From positions 1-11,405 of the forward strand of contig CALBMD010000491.1 of the NCBI GenBank assembly GCA_937896265.1: a DNA stretch of 11,405 nucleotides. Reading direction: 5' to 3'. Of this stretch, positions 1 to 6,034 are shown piece after piece; the first letter of the stretch is position 1, and every line of letters starts with the position of its first letter. The notes beneath the pieces are model-generated. The model worked only from the letters and a program-made list of their open reading frames with translations, did no database searches and was not told the DNA's origin. This DNA comes from an uncultured Pseudomonadota bacterium (GTDB taxonomy: Bacteria; Bdellovibrionota_B; Oligoflexia; Oligoflexales; Bog-1112). A program made the position numbers and the translations under genes.

Positions 1-15
1 ACGCTCTTCCGATCT
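1..15 (+). other. Illumina adapter remnant (artefact)
   Basis: The first 15 bases, ACGCTCTTCCGATCT, are identical to the 3' end of the standard Illumina TruSeq universal adapter (established knowledge). They are almost certainly untrimmed library sequence rather than genome. They happen to keep the downstream partial gene's frame open, so any translation taken from base 1 would gain about five false residues. Genomic sequence should be taken to begin at about position 16. Confidence 0.93.
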
Positions 16-170
16 CTCTTGTCCGCAATATTTCGCCACCGGATGGTCAAGATCCAGCAAAAGTATGCTTGAGTTATCTTTTCATTAACGCTGAAAAGAA
101 CGCTATCATGAAGCAGGTTTATGCCTTATGGGAGAGGTATAATCAGCTAGAAGAGAAATTAAATCTTTGA
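16..170 (+). CDS. 3' end of an unidentified gene
   Basis: A reading frame enters from the left edge and stops at TGA 168-170. After removal of the adapter it encodes about 50 C-terminal residues, beginning near LVRNISPPDG and ending with a charged, helix-like tail (QVYALWERYNQLEEKLNL). The composition is protein-like and no other frame here is better. I do not recognise the family, and the start lies outside the window. It converges on the minus-strand DUF2784 gene with only 23 nt between the stop codons. That gap holds only a weak 5-bp hairpin (174-190), so termination there is unclear. Confidence 0.6.
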
Positions 171-193
171 AAAATGGTCTATTCAACCATATT

Positions 194-577
194 TCAGAGG
201 TTAGTCAGGCAATAAATTATATACTCTACAACAGATAAAATCCCCAGTGCCCCAAAGCAGAGATTAAACATCCAAGGTTTGAACTGGACGCGGAAGATCT
301 TACGCACCCAATAACCAAAAAAAGTATCTGTGTATTTTGGTAATCCTGCCCGCACTCGGCAGGCATTTTCCCAAACAGTGAGAGGACAAGGACGGCTAAG
401 CAGAGTCTCTATCAACACTACTGCAACAGCAATCATATGAAGATGGCGAAATAGAGGATTATCGATGAGTTGCCATCTTACTAACAGACCAATAGCAATT
501 ATAATTGGTGCCGCTAGCATAAACGAAATAAAGCCAAGATGCAGAAGGAAGATCGCGTTTGCTATGCGCTGCCACAA
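194..577 (-). CDS. DUF2784 family inner-membrane protein
   Basis: This is a 127-residue polytopic protein of unknown function. The signature RPCPLTVWE (62-70) and a preceding NPLFRHLH (40-47) match my recollection of the DUF2784 family (PF10861), as does the later aromatic and proline-rich stretch (FKPWMF). Hydrophobic segments lie at about 9-34, 46-60 and 105-125. The start is TTG at 575-577, chosen because AAGGGG sits about 7 nt upstream; the next in-frame ATG would remove most of the first helix. It lies 30 nt downstream of the nitrilase-like gene on the same strand, so the two are probably co-transcribed. No catalytic residues are evident, and the function cannot be inferred beyond membrane location. 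Confidence 0.82.
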   Translation of the reverse strand: MWQRIANAIFLLHLGFISFMLAAPIIIAIGLLVRWQLIDNPLFRHLHMIAVAVVLIETLLSRPCPLTVWENACRVRAGLPKYTDTFFGYWVRKIFRVQFKPWMFNLCFGALGILSVVEYIIYCLTNL

Positions 578-607
578 TGTTTAACCCCTTGTAAAATATT
601 GTGATCG

Positions 608-1453
608 TTATTTTAGTATAGAGTTTTGTTCATTTGTTTCTATCGGAATCTGCGATTTGTCGCTGCGAATTGGAATCATACGCCGGGCTTGTTCTATTGC
701 CACTAGCTCTAATGTGCCAAAAGCAATGCCATTTGGACTTATTTGCTGAACAAAACCGAGCGGGTCTACGACAAGAGAGTGACCAAAACTATAGCGTTCA
801 CCATAGTGATGCCCCCCTTGATTAGCACCTATAACATAGCATTGATATTCGACAGCTCGGCTTCGACAAAGCAGTTCCCAGTGCATAGCTCCTGTCTTTG
901 CTGTGAAAGCGGAGGGAAGCATAATAACATCAAGAGGTTCTTCTTTTGCCATAGCAGCAAACAGATGGCTAAAGCGCAGATCATAACAGATAGCTAAGCC
1001 AATAGTTAACCCCTCATGTTTAAAGACACAGAGTTTATTGCCAGCGGCAAACCGTTCTGATTCACACAGAAGCTTTTTGCCATCTAGGCTAAATAAATTA
1101 AAAAGGTGGATCTTACGATATTTTGCTATCACGTCCCCCTTTGGGCCATAAACATAAGCTGTGTTGTAAACCAACTTGTCATGAGCTTCTTCGCAAATAG
1201 AACCAGCAAAGATAGTGATATGTAGGTTTCTGGCCAGGTTAGCTAGCTCTTGCTTTTTAGTTGCATCAATTTTTGCTACTGTCGTGAGAGGGAGATCTAG
1301 GCCAAGATAAGAAAACATCTCAGGTAGCACAACCCAAGTAGCGCCTGCAGTTGCTGCCTGACGGATAAGCGATAAGGCTTGGTGATAGTTTTGTTCAACA
1401 TCCGGCCCTGATGTCATCGTAATAGCGGCTATACGAATCGAATGAAAAGACAT
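608..1453 (-). CDS. Carbon-nitrogen hydrolase, deaminated glutathione amidase-like (Nit1/YbeM type)
   Basis: This 281-residue cytosolic amidase belongs to the nitrilase superfamily. The Glu-Lys-Cys triad is visible: E45 in VVLPEMF, K114 in KYRKIHLF and C156 in GLAICYDLRF. The KYRKIHLF and ICYDLRF contexts are typical of the Nit1/Nit2 branch. Nit1 repairs deaminated glutathione; Nit2 hydrolyses omega-amides of keto acids. I favour the Nit1-type role, but substrate assignment from motifs is soft. The C-terminus diverges from the usual arginine-rich family ending. An in-frame GTG at 1463-1465 has no Shine-Dalgarno, so I use the ATG at 1451-1453, which has a weak GTGAG about 7 nt upstream. A candidate promoter lies at 1542-1569, giving a leader that contains the palindrome at 1487-1502. 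The DUF2784 gene follows after 30 nt. Confidence 0.88.
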   Translation of the reverse strand: MSFHSIRIAAITMTSGPDVEQNYHQALSLIRQAATAGATWVVLPEMFSYLGLDLPLTTVAKIDATKKQELANLARNLHITIFAGSICEEAHDKLVYNTAYVYGPKGDVIAKYRKIHLFNLFSLDGKKLLCESERFAAGNKLCVFKHEGLTIGLAICYDLRFSHLFAAMAKEEPLDVIMLPSAFTAKTGAMHWELLCRSRAVEYQCYVIGANQGGHHYGERYSFGHSLVVDPLGFVQQISPNGIAFGTLELVAIEQARRMIPIRSDKSQIPIETNEQNSILK

Positions 1454-1482
1454 GCTTATGCTCACTTATAGTAAGAAGAAGA

Positions 1483-1498
1483 TTTAGGAGGAAGCTTC
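1483..1498 (+). repeat. 16-bp inverted repeat, left copy (TTTAGGAGGAAGCTTC)
   Basis: The sequence is the exact reverse complement of 3082-3097. The two copies bracket exactly the divergent gene pair DUF6901-like/regulator (1577-3072). In each case the orientation GAAGCTTCCTCCTAAA lies downstream of the gene in its direction of transcription and is followed by pyrimidine-rich DNA. No target-site duplication is visible outside the copies. Confidence 0.6.
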
Positions 1499-1502
1499 CT
1501 CC
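1487..1502. repeat. Perfect 16-nt palindrome GGAGGAAGCTTCCTCC
   Basis: This is a fully self-complementary 16-mer that could fold as a 6-bp GC-rich stem with an AGCT loop. It lies between the stop of the DUF6901-like gene (1577) and the start of the nitrilase gene (1453). On the minus strand it is followed by TAAATCTTCTTCTT, so it could act as a weak terminator for the upstream gene or as a structured leader of the nitrilase mRNA. It could also be a dimeric protein-binding site. Most of it is part of the inverted repeat shared with 3082-3097. Confidence 0.6.
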
Positions 1503-1541
1503 AATGGTCTTTATGTTCTAATGTTCTATTTTACTCAGGAG

Positions 1542-1569
1542 ATTATAACTAGGGTACTAAATTTGTAGA
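1542..1569 (-). promoter_or_regulatory. Candidate sigma70 promoter for the nitrilase-DUF2784 genes
   Basis: On the minus strand there is a consensus -10 box TATAAT (1542-1547). It is preceded after 16 nt by TCTACA (1564-1569), a 4/6 match to the -35 consensus. Transcription would begin near 1535, leaving a leader of about 80 nt before the ATG at 1453. The -10 is convincing and the -35 is weak. Confidence 0.45.
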
Positions 1570-1576
1570 GAATGAT

Positions 1577-2272
1577 TTACTTCTGAGCATCTTTATACAA
1601 ATTGTGCAAGATAGACACGTTATCATCAAGCTCCATAGAGAAAAGGGAGCCTAAAGTATCTAAAATAACAATAGCGTTTTGATCAGCATCCTGGCTATCC
1701 TTTTGATTCAATAAGTGATCGATACGCTTTAACATAAAGCCATTGAGTGAATTAATCAAAGTATAGCGCTTGACAAGACCATCGGCTAGGCCATCAGTTT
1801 TAATCCGTCCATTAATGAATTCACCAATTAAGTAGCTGCCTAAAGACCTAAATATCGTTTCAGGTAAAGTTGAAAAAGGTAAGTGAAAGCGAGCCATAGG
1901 TTTTAGAAAATTCATCGTTGGGCAGCCAGAGGTAGCCATAATAAGCCCAAAGAGAGAGCCTAAACCTGACTGAATGTCTGTCGATTTAAAATAAACTCTG
2001 TCTTCCGTAAAAACTGTAACCTCACACTTTTCAATTGATTGGATATTTTTAAAAGCATTTATCAAGTGATGGATATTAAGAGCAATTGGACAAAATTCAT
2101 GCGTTTGAGCTGATAGTGGACAATGATCGCATTGCATGTATTCCAAATGCGTCCATTCTGGCTCTGCCTCTTCAGGGCGAGAAGTCATTTCTAGGGTGTT
2201 GTCATCAAGCTCAATTTTATAGACCAGCGGCTCAGGCTGATGCTGGGTCTTTATAGAGTAGACAAAACGCAT
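1577..2272 (-). CDS. Uncharacterised cysteine-motif protein, DUF6901-like
   Basis: This is a 231-residue soluble protein with no signal peptide. From memory the overall pattern (N-terminal MRFVYSI strand, acidic segment, CDHCPL motif, SGCPTMNFLKPMARFHLPF) matches the family labelled DUF6901; I could not verify this. Visible features are C48-x2-C51-x9-C61 with nearby histidines, then C117 and H130 in the second conserved block, which together could bind metal. The C-terminal 60 residues look helical. A GTG at 2282-2284 is in frame, but the ATG at 2270-2272 has GGTGGAG correctly spaced upstream and gives the family-like N-terminus, so it is preferred. It is divergent from the short regulator across a 191-nt spacer. 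The function is unknown; the divergent layout suggests that it may be a regulatory target. Confidence 0.75.
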   Translation of the reverse strand: MRFVYSIKTQHQPEPLVYKIELDDNTLEMTSRPEEAEPEWTHLEYMQCDHCPLSAQTHEFCPIALNIHHLINAFKNIQSIEKCEVTVFTEDRVYFKSTDIQSGLGSLFGLIMATSGCPTMNFLKPMARFHLPFSTLPETIFRSLGSYLIGEFINGRIKTDGLADGLVKRYTLINSLNGFMLKRIDHLLNQKDSQDADQNAIVILDTLGSLFSMELDDNVSILHNLYKDAQK

Positions 2273-2419
2273 AGAAGACTCCACCTATTATGGTTTTTCA
2301 TCGGTCAATATGGAAATTAGTTCAAAAATTTCGCTTAAACACTCTAAAACAAAAGGGAAAAAATGGTGGTAGCGGCAGATTTTGTCCACTTTTCTCTACC
2401 CATTGCTGGCAGTTGTAAA

Positions 2420-2432
2420 TACTTTTAAAGTA
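2420..2432. promoter_or_regulatory. Small palindrome TACTTTTAAAGTA, candidate operator
   Basis: This is a 13-nt odd palindrome (6-bp arms around one T) located 32 nt upstream of the regulator start, in the divergent intergenic region 2273-2463. Its position suits autoregulation by the adjacent OmpR-type protein, but AT-rich palindromes of this size arise easily by chance and no second copy is seen. The spacer holds no clear paired -35/-10 boxes on either strand. Confidence 0.25.
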
Positions 2433-2463
2433 CAGATATACCGCTTATCGAGGATGAATTATT

Positions 2464-3072
2464 TTGTTGACACTGTGGACTATTGAGGCGCAAAGACCTT
2501 GGGAAGATACTCTAGCCAGTCAGCTTGTTAAGGATTACCCTGTACAGATCTTAAGCGGCGCTAAAGATCTAGCTAAGCTATCTATTTTTCAAGATACGAC
2601 TTCAATGAGGGTCTTGTTTTTAGATACAAGCTATATTCCTCACGTGGAAGCAAAAATGCTAGTGCCATTTCACCATGTTATCCGCATGCCCAAAGCGCAA
2701 GCTAAGCTTGAGTTAGCTGTCATGCTATGCAAGATTGGCAACACCTTGCCAGCGGTTGCCAAGCAAACAGTAGGAGTTTTAAATTGCCGTGATTTACAGC
2801 TGGATTTAGGGATGCTTGAGGTAAAATGCCCGGCAAAACGTTTCCGGGTGACTTTATCCCATAAAGAAGCGCAGCTGCTGGGGCTCTTTTTTCAAAATCC
2901 TGAGCGCCTTATTGCCAGAGAAGAGCTGAGAAAGGAAGTATGGGCGGGGCTGGCTGTTTCACCAAGAACTATCGACTCGCAAATATCTCGTTTAAGAAAA
3001 AAAATTGAAGGCGCCCAAGTTACTATTGAAAATGAATATGGACATGGTTTTATTTTTCGACAGGTTGTCTAG
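2464..3072 (+). CDS. Short OmpR/PhoB-type regulator with degenerate receiver
   Basis: This is a 202-residue transcription factor. Residues 124-200 form a clear OmpR-type winged helix: TLSHKEAQLL, the RLIAREELRKEVW stretch, the recognition helix SPRTIDSQISRLRKK and the wing ENEYGHGFIF. The N-terminal ~90 residues resemble a shortened response-regulator receiver. An Asp is kept in VLFLDTS (D54), where the phosphoacceptor would fall. The acidic pair after strand 1 is absent (LTLWTIEA), the terminal Thr/Lys switch is not recognisable, and the domain is about 30 residues short. Activity is therefore probably independent of phosphorylation, as in atypical regulators such as chlamydial ChxR. The start is TTG 2464-2466, with GAGGA 9 nt upstream; the ATG at 2454 is out of frame. 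No histidine kinase lies nearby. It is divergent from the DUF6901-like gene. Confidence 0.85.
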   Translation: MLTLWTIEAQRPWEDTLASQLVKDYPVQILSGAKDLAKLSIFQDTTSMRVLFLDTSYIPHVEAKMLVPFHHVIRMPKAQAKLELAVMLCKIGNTLPAVAKQTVGVLNCRDLQLDLGMLEVKCPAKRFRVTLSHKEAQLLGLFFQNPERLIAREELRKEVWAGLAVSPRTIDSQISRLRKKIEGAQVTIENEYGHGFIFRQVV

Positions 3073-3081
3073 AATCATAGC

Positions 3082-3097
3082 GAAGCTTCCTCCTAAA
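3082..3097 (-). repeat. 16-bp inverted repeat, right copy (GAAGCTTCCTCCTAAA on +)
   Basis: This is the exact inverted counterpart of 1483-1498. It begins 10 nt after the regulator's stop codon. Unlike the left copy it is not a full palindrome: only the central GAAGCTTC is self-complementary. The pyrimidine-rich stretch that follows (ACCTCATCTTGCTCTTTGTC) resembles the sequence following the other copy on its own strand. Confidence 0.6.
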
Positions 3098-3130
3098 ACC
3101 TCATCTTGCTCTTTGTCTTCAAATTGATTC

Positions 3131-3158
3131 TTGCCAGAGCCTTGATAAATCCTATAAT
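3131..3158 (+). promoter_or_regulatory. Near-consensus sigma70 promoter for the glycosyltransferase
   Basis: TTGCCA (3131-3136, 5/6) is followed after 16 nt by a perfect TATAAT (3153-3158). The expected transcription start is near 3165, about 45 nt before the GTG start of the glycosyltransferase gene at 3211. This is the best promoter match in the window and suggests constitutive expression. Confidence 0.7.
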
Positions 3159-3210
3159 GTGCTAAAGGCTATGCCATTTCTATCTTTTGTTAGTTTGCAG
3201 GTGACCCTAG

Positions 3211-3933
3211 GTGCATAATCTTATTATCATTCCAACTTACAATGAAGCTGGTAATATCGCTCCGATTGTTAGTCAAATCATGGCGCTTCATAACGATGTT
3301 GATCTGCTCTTTATTGACGATAATAGTCAGGATGCAACACTTGTTGAGATTGAAAGCCAAATATCTCTCTATCCTGACAGGATCCATCTGTTGCAAAGAC
3401 CCGGTAAATTAGGCTTAGGATCAGCGTATGTTGCCGGTTTCCGTTGGGGTCTTGCGCATGGATACGAAATTTTAATTCAAATGGATGCAGATCTTTCCCA
3501 TCAACCAAAGTATCTAAAAGAAATGATCCGTTTATTAGAGACCTCTGATGCTGTTATAGGTTCCCGCTATGTCCCGCAAGGCGGCACCCTCAATTGGAGC
3601 CCTATACGGAAATGGATCTCACGTGGTGGATCTTCATATAGCCGTACAATTTTGGGTATCCAAGTAGCCGACCTCACTGGTGGCTTCAATGGCTGGCATC
3701 GGCGTGTCCTACAAAATATGGAACTTGAGTCTTTAGTGGGTGGCGGTTATGTCTTCCAGGTTGAGTTAAAATATCGCTGCTTGCTTGCTGGTTATACACT
3801 CAAAGAATTCCCTATTGTTTTTGTCGAGAGAGTGATTGGTCAATCAAAGATGTCGCTAAAGATCATGATTGAGGCAGCGCTAAAGGTGATTTGGCTCCGC
3901 CTGCGAAAGCGTTGGTTAATATCTAAGAGTTGA
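3211..3933 (+). CDS. Polyprenol-phosphate mannosyltransferase-like glycosyltransferase (GT2, DPM1 type)
   Basis: This 240-residue single-domain enzyme is expected to transfer a hexose from a nucleotide sugar to a polyprenyl phosphate at the cytoplasmic face of the membrane. Family marks in order: IIIPTYNEAGNI (5-16), IDDNSQDAT (35-43) with the first acidic pair, GKLGLGSAYVAGF (65-77), the catalytic metal-binding DADLSH (92-97), VIGSRY (115-120), DLTGGFNGW (154-162) and the tail ERVIGQSKMS (206-215). There is no C-terminal membrane domain, as in the soluble class of DPM synthases. The usual C-terminal hydrophobic anchor is reduced to a basic stretch (WLRLRKRW). The start is GTG 3211-3213, with AGGTGA 6 nt upstream. 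It has its own promoter; the transporter follows after 121 nt. The sugar and lipid acceptor cannot be told. Confidence 0.88.
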   Translation: MHNLIIIPTYNEAGNIAPIVSQIMALHNDVDLLFIDDNSQDATLVEIESQISLYPDRIHLLQRPGKLGLGSAYVAGFRWGLAHGYEILIQMDADLSHQPKYLKEMIRLLETSDAVIGSRYVPQGGTLNWSPIRKWISRGGSSYSRTILGIQVADLTGGFNGWHRRVLQNMELESLVGGGYVFQVELKYRCLLAGYTLKEFPIVFVERVIGQSKMSLKIMIEAALKVIWLRLRKRWLISKS

Positions 3934-4054
3934 CCCCGAATTTGCAGTTTGTTTCGCTAGAAAATGAAACTATCTTTAAGACCCTAGAAAAAACTTGATC
4001 CTTTATTAAATTCCTGCCACATTTGAGTATCCACTTAAAAGCACAGAGGTGCAT

Positions 4055-5566
4055 ATGGCAAAGTCAGGAGTTGCTTCAAGGGTCACAACTACTTCTATCT
4101 TAACTGATGACATTAAACAGCTGAGTCTTGTGCCAGCTATCCTAAGTCTTAGCTATATATTTTGGGTGTTAGGTGCCATGGAAATGGTTGAGCGACTAGC
4201 CTTCTATGGTGTTAAGGCTGTTGCTACGCTTTACGCTAAGGATCCTGTATCCAAAGGTGGGCTTGGTATTACCATGACATCCTTTGGGAATATCTTGATG
4301 ATTTGGGCCTTGGTGCAATCAATTTTACCTGTTTTTACAGGAGGCCTTTCCGACCGTTACGGTTATAAGCAAACTATCTTTCTATCAACGCTTATTAAGA
4401 TTAGTGGTTACTTGGTCATGGCCTGGTTTCCTTCCTATAATGGCTTTTTTGCTGGGGCTGTTTTGCTGGCTACCGGCACCGCTATTTTTAAGCCTGGTAT
4501 CCAGGGTACTTTGATCCAGGTGACAACACGACAAAATAGTTCAATGGCCTGGGGAATCTTTTATCAGACAGTTAATGTTGGAGGATTTCTAGGGCCTTTG
4601 GTCGCTGGCTTGATGCGTAAAATGGCTTGGAGTAATGTCTTTTATGCCTGTGCGAGTATCATCTGCTTAAACTTTTTACTCCTGCTTGTCTACAAAGAGC
4701 CAGAGAAAACAGCCTCAGTTGCAGTAGAAGCTGAAGAGAGCCTTTGGCGTTTGTCTTTGAGAGAGCTGTCTAAGCCTCAACTCTGGCTTTATTTGACAAT
4801 CTTTTCTGGGTTTTGGTTCATGTTTAATGCTCTCTTTGACGTTTTGCCTGCCCATATTCAAGATTGGGTTGATACGCGTGCTGTTGTAGATGTCTTTGCT
4901 AACGTTAAAGATAGTGCTATAGCTGGATTTTTTTTAGTACTAAGTCCTGATGGTACGCAAATTTTACCAGAAGGTGTTCTTAACATTAATGCTGGTCTTA
5001 TTATGACCACCTGCTTTTTGTTTGCTTTCTTCTCAGGACGCTTCCGTGCCACAACAAGTATGGTTATTGGTACTACTCTTTCGAGTATGGCGTTTTTGCT
5101 CATTGGGGTTTCAGCAGCGCCTTGGCTTTGTATTGCTGGTATTTTGGTCTTTAGTATGGGTGAGATGTTATCTAGCCCTAAGTTTAGTGAATACTTGGGT
5201 AATATTGCCCCAAGTGATAAGCGTGCAATGTATATGGGCTTTTCGCAGATTCCTCTAGCTATTGGTTGGACTTTGGAGGGTAAGCTAGGCCCGATGCTCT
5301 ATGATTTTTTTGCGTCAAAAGATCGTTTTTCTCGAGATCTTTTAGCAGAACGAGGCATGTCTCAAATAAAGATTGATGCTATCCCGCAAGGTGAAGCTTT
5401 TGAGCAATTAGTGAATTTTACTGGTGAGAACGTTCATGTGTTAACACGTTTGCTCTATGATTCGCATAGTGTTGGCTACATGTGGTATGTTATGGCTCTA
5501 GTAGGTTTTGTTACGGCGTTGGGGATTGTTGCATATGGTCGCTGGATTCGTCGGGCTCTGAGTTAG
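4055..5566 (+). CDS. Major facilitator superfamily transporter, POT/PTR2-like
   Basis: This is a 503-residue multi-pass inner-membrane transporter. The N-terminal EMEVER-type motif (AMEMVERLAFYG, 41-52) parallels the ExxER motif of proton-coupled oligopeptide transporters. MFS loop motif A is present as GGLSDRYGYKQ (96-106), and FKPGIQGTL (145-153) corresponds to the helix-4 KP motif. A peptide or peptide-like substrate with proton symport is therefore plausible but not proven. Two unusually long soluble segments interrupt the C-terminal half, at about 264-310 and 418-472. I prefer the ATG at 4055, because AGAGG (4045-4049) is then well spaced. A GTG two codons earlier would overlap that Shine-Dalgarno. 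The last 56 nt overlap, tail to tail, the 3' end of the minus-strand lipoprotein gene. No confident promoter is seen in 3934-4054. Confidence 0.85.
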   Translation: MAKSGVASRVTTTSILTDDIKQLSLVPAILSLSYIFWVLGAMEMVERLAFYGVKAVATLYAKDPVSKGGLGITMTSFGNILMIWALVQSILPVFTGGLSDRYGYKQTIFLSTLIKISGYLVMAWFPSYNGFFAGAVLLATGTAIFKPGIQGTLIQVTTRQNSSMAWGIFYQTVNVGGFLGPLVAGLMRKMAWSNVFYACASIICLNFLLLLVYKEPEKTASVAVEAEESLWRLSLRELSKPQLWLYLTIFSGFWFMFNALFDVLPAHIQDWVDTRAVVDVFANVKDSAIAGFFLVLSPDGTQILPEGVLNINAGLIMTTCFLFAFFSGRFRATTSMVIGTTLSSMAFLLIGVSAAPWLCIAGILVFSMGEMLSSPKFSEYLGNIAPSDKRAMYMGFSQIPLAIGWTLEGKLGPMLYDFFASKDRFSRDLLAERGMSQIKIDAIPQGEAFEQLVNFTGENVHVLTRLLYDSHSVGYMWYVMALVGFVTALGIVAYGRWIRRALS

Positions 5567-6023
5567 TTGCTGATGAGTCCATTGACCGGTGAGTGTCGAT
5601 CAGATAACCATCTGGAATACCTTCGCGACCTAAAAGCATCTTATTTTTCATTCTTTCTCGGCTAATGAGAGTTACTAGAATATCCCATTGCTTATTGCCA
5701 ATACGGATGGGTGTGCGAATCGTGGGGCGTATGGTGACCATGCCAGCAGAGTTTTTCACTGATTTTTCAATAACTAATTCTGCTTTTAATGCTTTCTCTT
5801 CAAACTGAAAATATACCCACTTTTTGCCGTTTTGTTCTTTGACTTCAACGTTCTCTGCATGCAAGCTTGATGTGGCAGCGCCAGTATCAACTTTAAGCTC
5901 AAGGGAAAGAATGCCAAGGGCTGGCAGGTCAGCTATTTCTTTTGATCCTAGAACTTTTTCTCTGTTTGTGGTGCAGCAGGCACTAAGTAGTAACGAGCAG
6001 AAAATAATGTTTAGCTTGCCCAA
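5511..6023 (-). CDS. Retropepsin-like 'ATP-dependent zinc protease' family lipoprotein (PF05618)
   Basis: This 170-residue lipoprotein has a lipobox LLSAC with C16 as the lipidated cysteine, so it is exported and membrane-anchored. The aspartic-protease-like core shows VDTGAATSSLHA (45-56, catalytic-type D46-T47-G48), KKWVYFQF (67-74) and the closing MLLGREGIPDGYLIDT (129-144). This is the pattern of the PF05618 family, whose name 'zinc protease' predates its recognition as retropepsin-like. The last 25 residues are Ser/Asp/Pro-rich and disordered; this tail is what overlaps the 3' end of the MFS gene. The start is TTG 6021-6023, with AAAGGAG 6 nt upstream. That Shine-Dalgarno overlaps the stop of the TtcA-NUDIX gene only 11 nt away, so the two are one translationally coupled operon. 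The substrate is unknown. Confidence 0.85.
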   Translation of the reverse strand: MGKLNIIFCSLLLSACCTTNREKVLGSKEIADLPALGILSLELKVDTGAATSSLHAENVEVKEQNGKKWVYFQFEEKALKAELVIEKSVKNSAGMVTIRPTIRTPIRIGNKQWDILVTLISRERMKNKMLLGREGIPDGYLIDTHRSMDSSATNSEPDESSDHMQQSPTP

Positions 6024-6034
6024 ACCTGTCTCCT

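Noticed and set aside
174..190. Hairpin ATGGT/ACCAT between the convergent genes at the left edge.
   Set aside because: A five-pair, AT-rich stem with a 7-nt loop and no U-run is too weak to call a terminator.
634..997. Two plus-strand open frames of 63 and 84 codons.
   Set aside because: They lie antisense to the nitrilase gene with its full catalytic triad, and have no family features.
3190..3508. Two minus-strand open frames of 65-68 codons.
   Set aside because: They lie antisense to the conserved 5' half of the glycosyltransferase gene and have no independent support.
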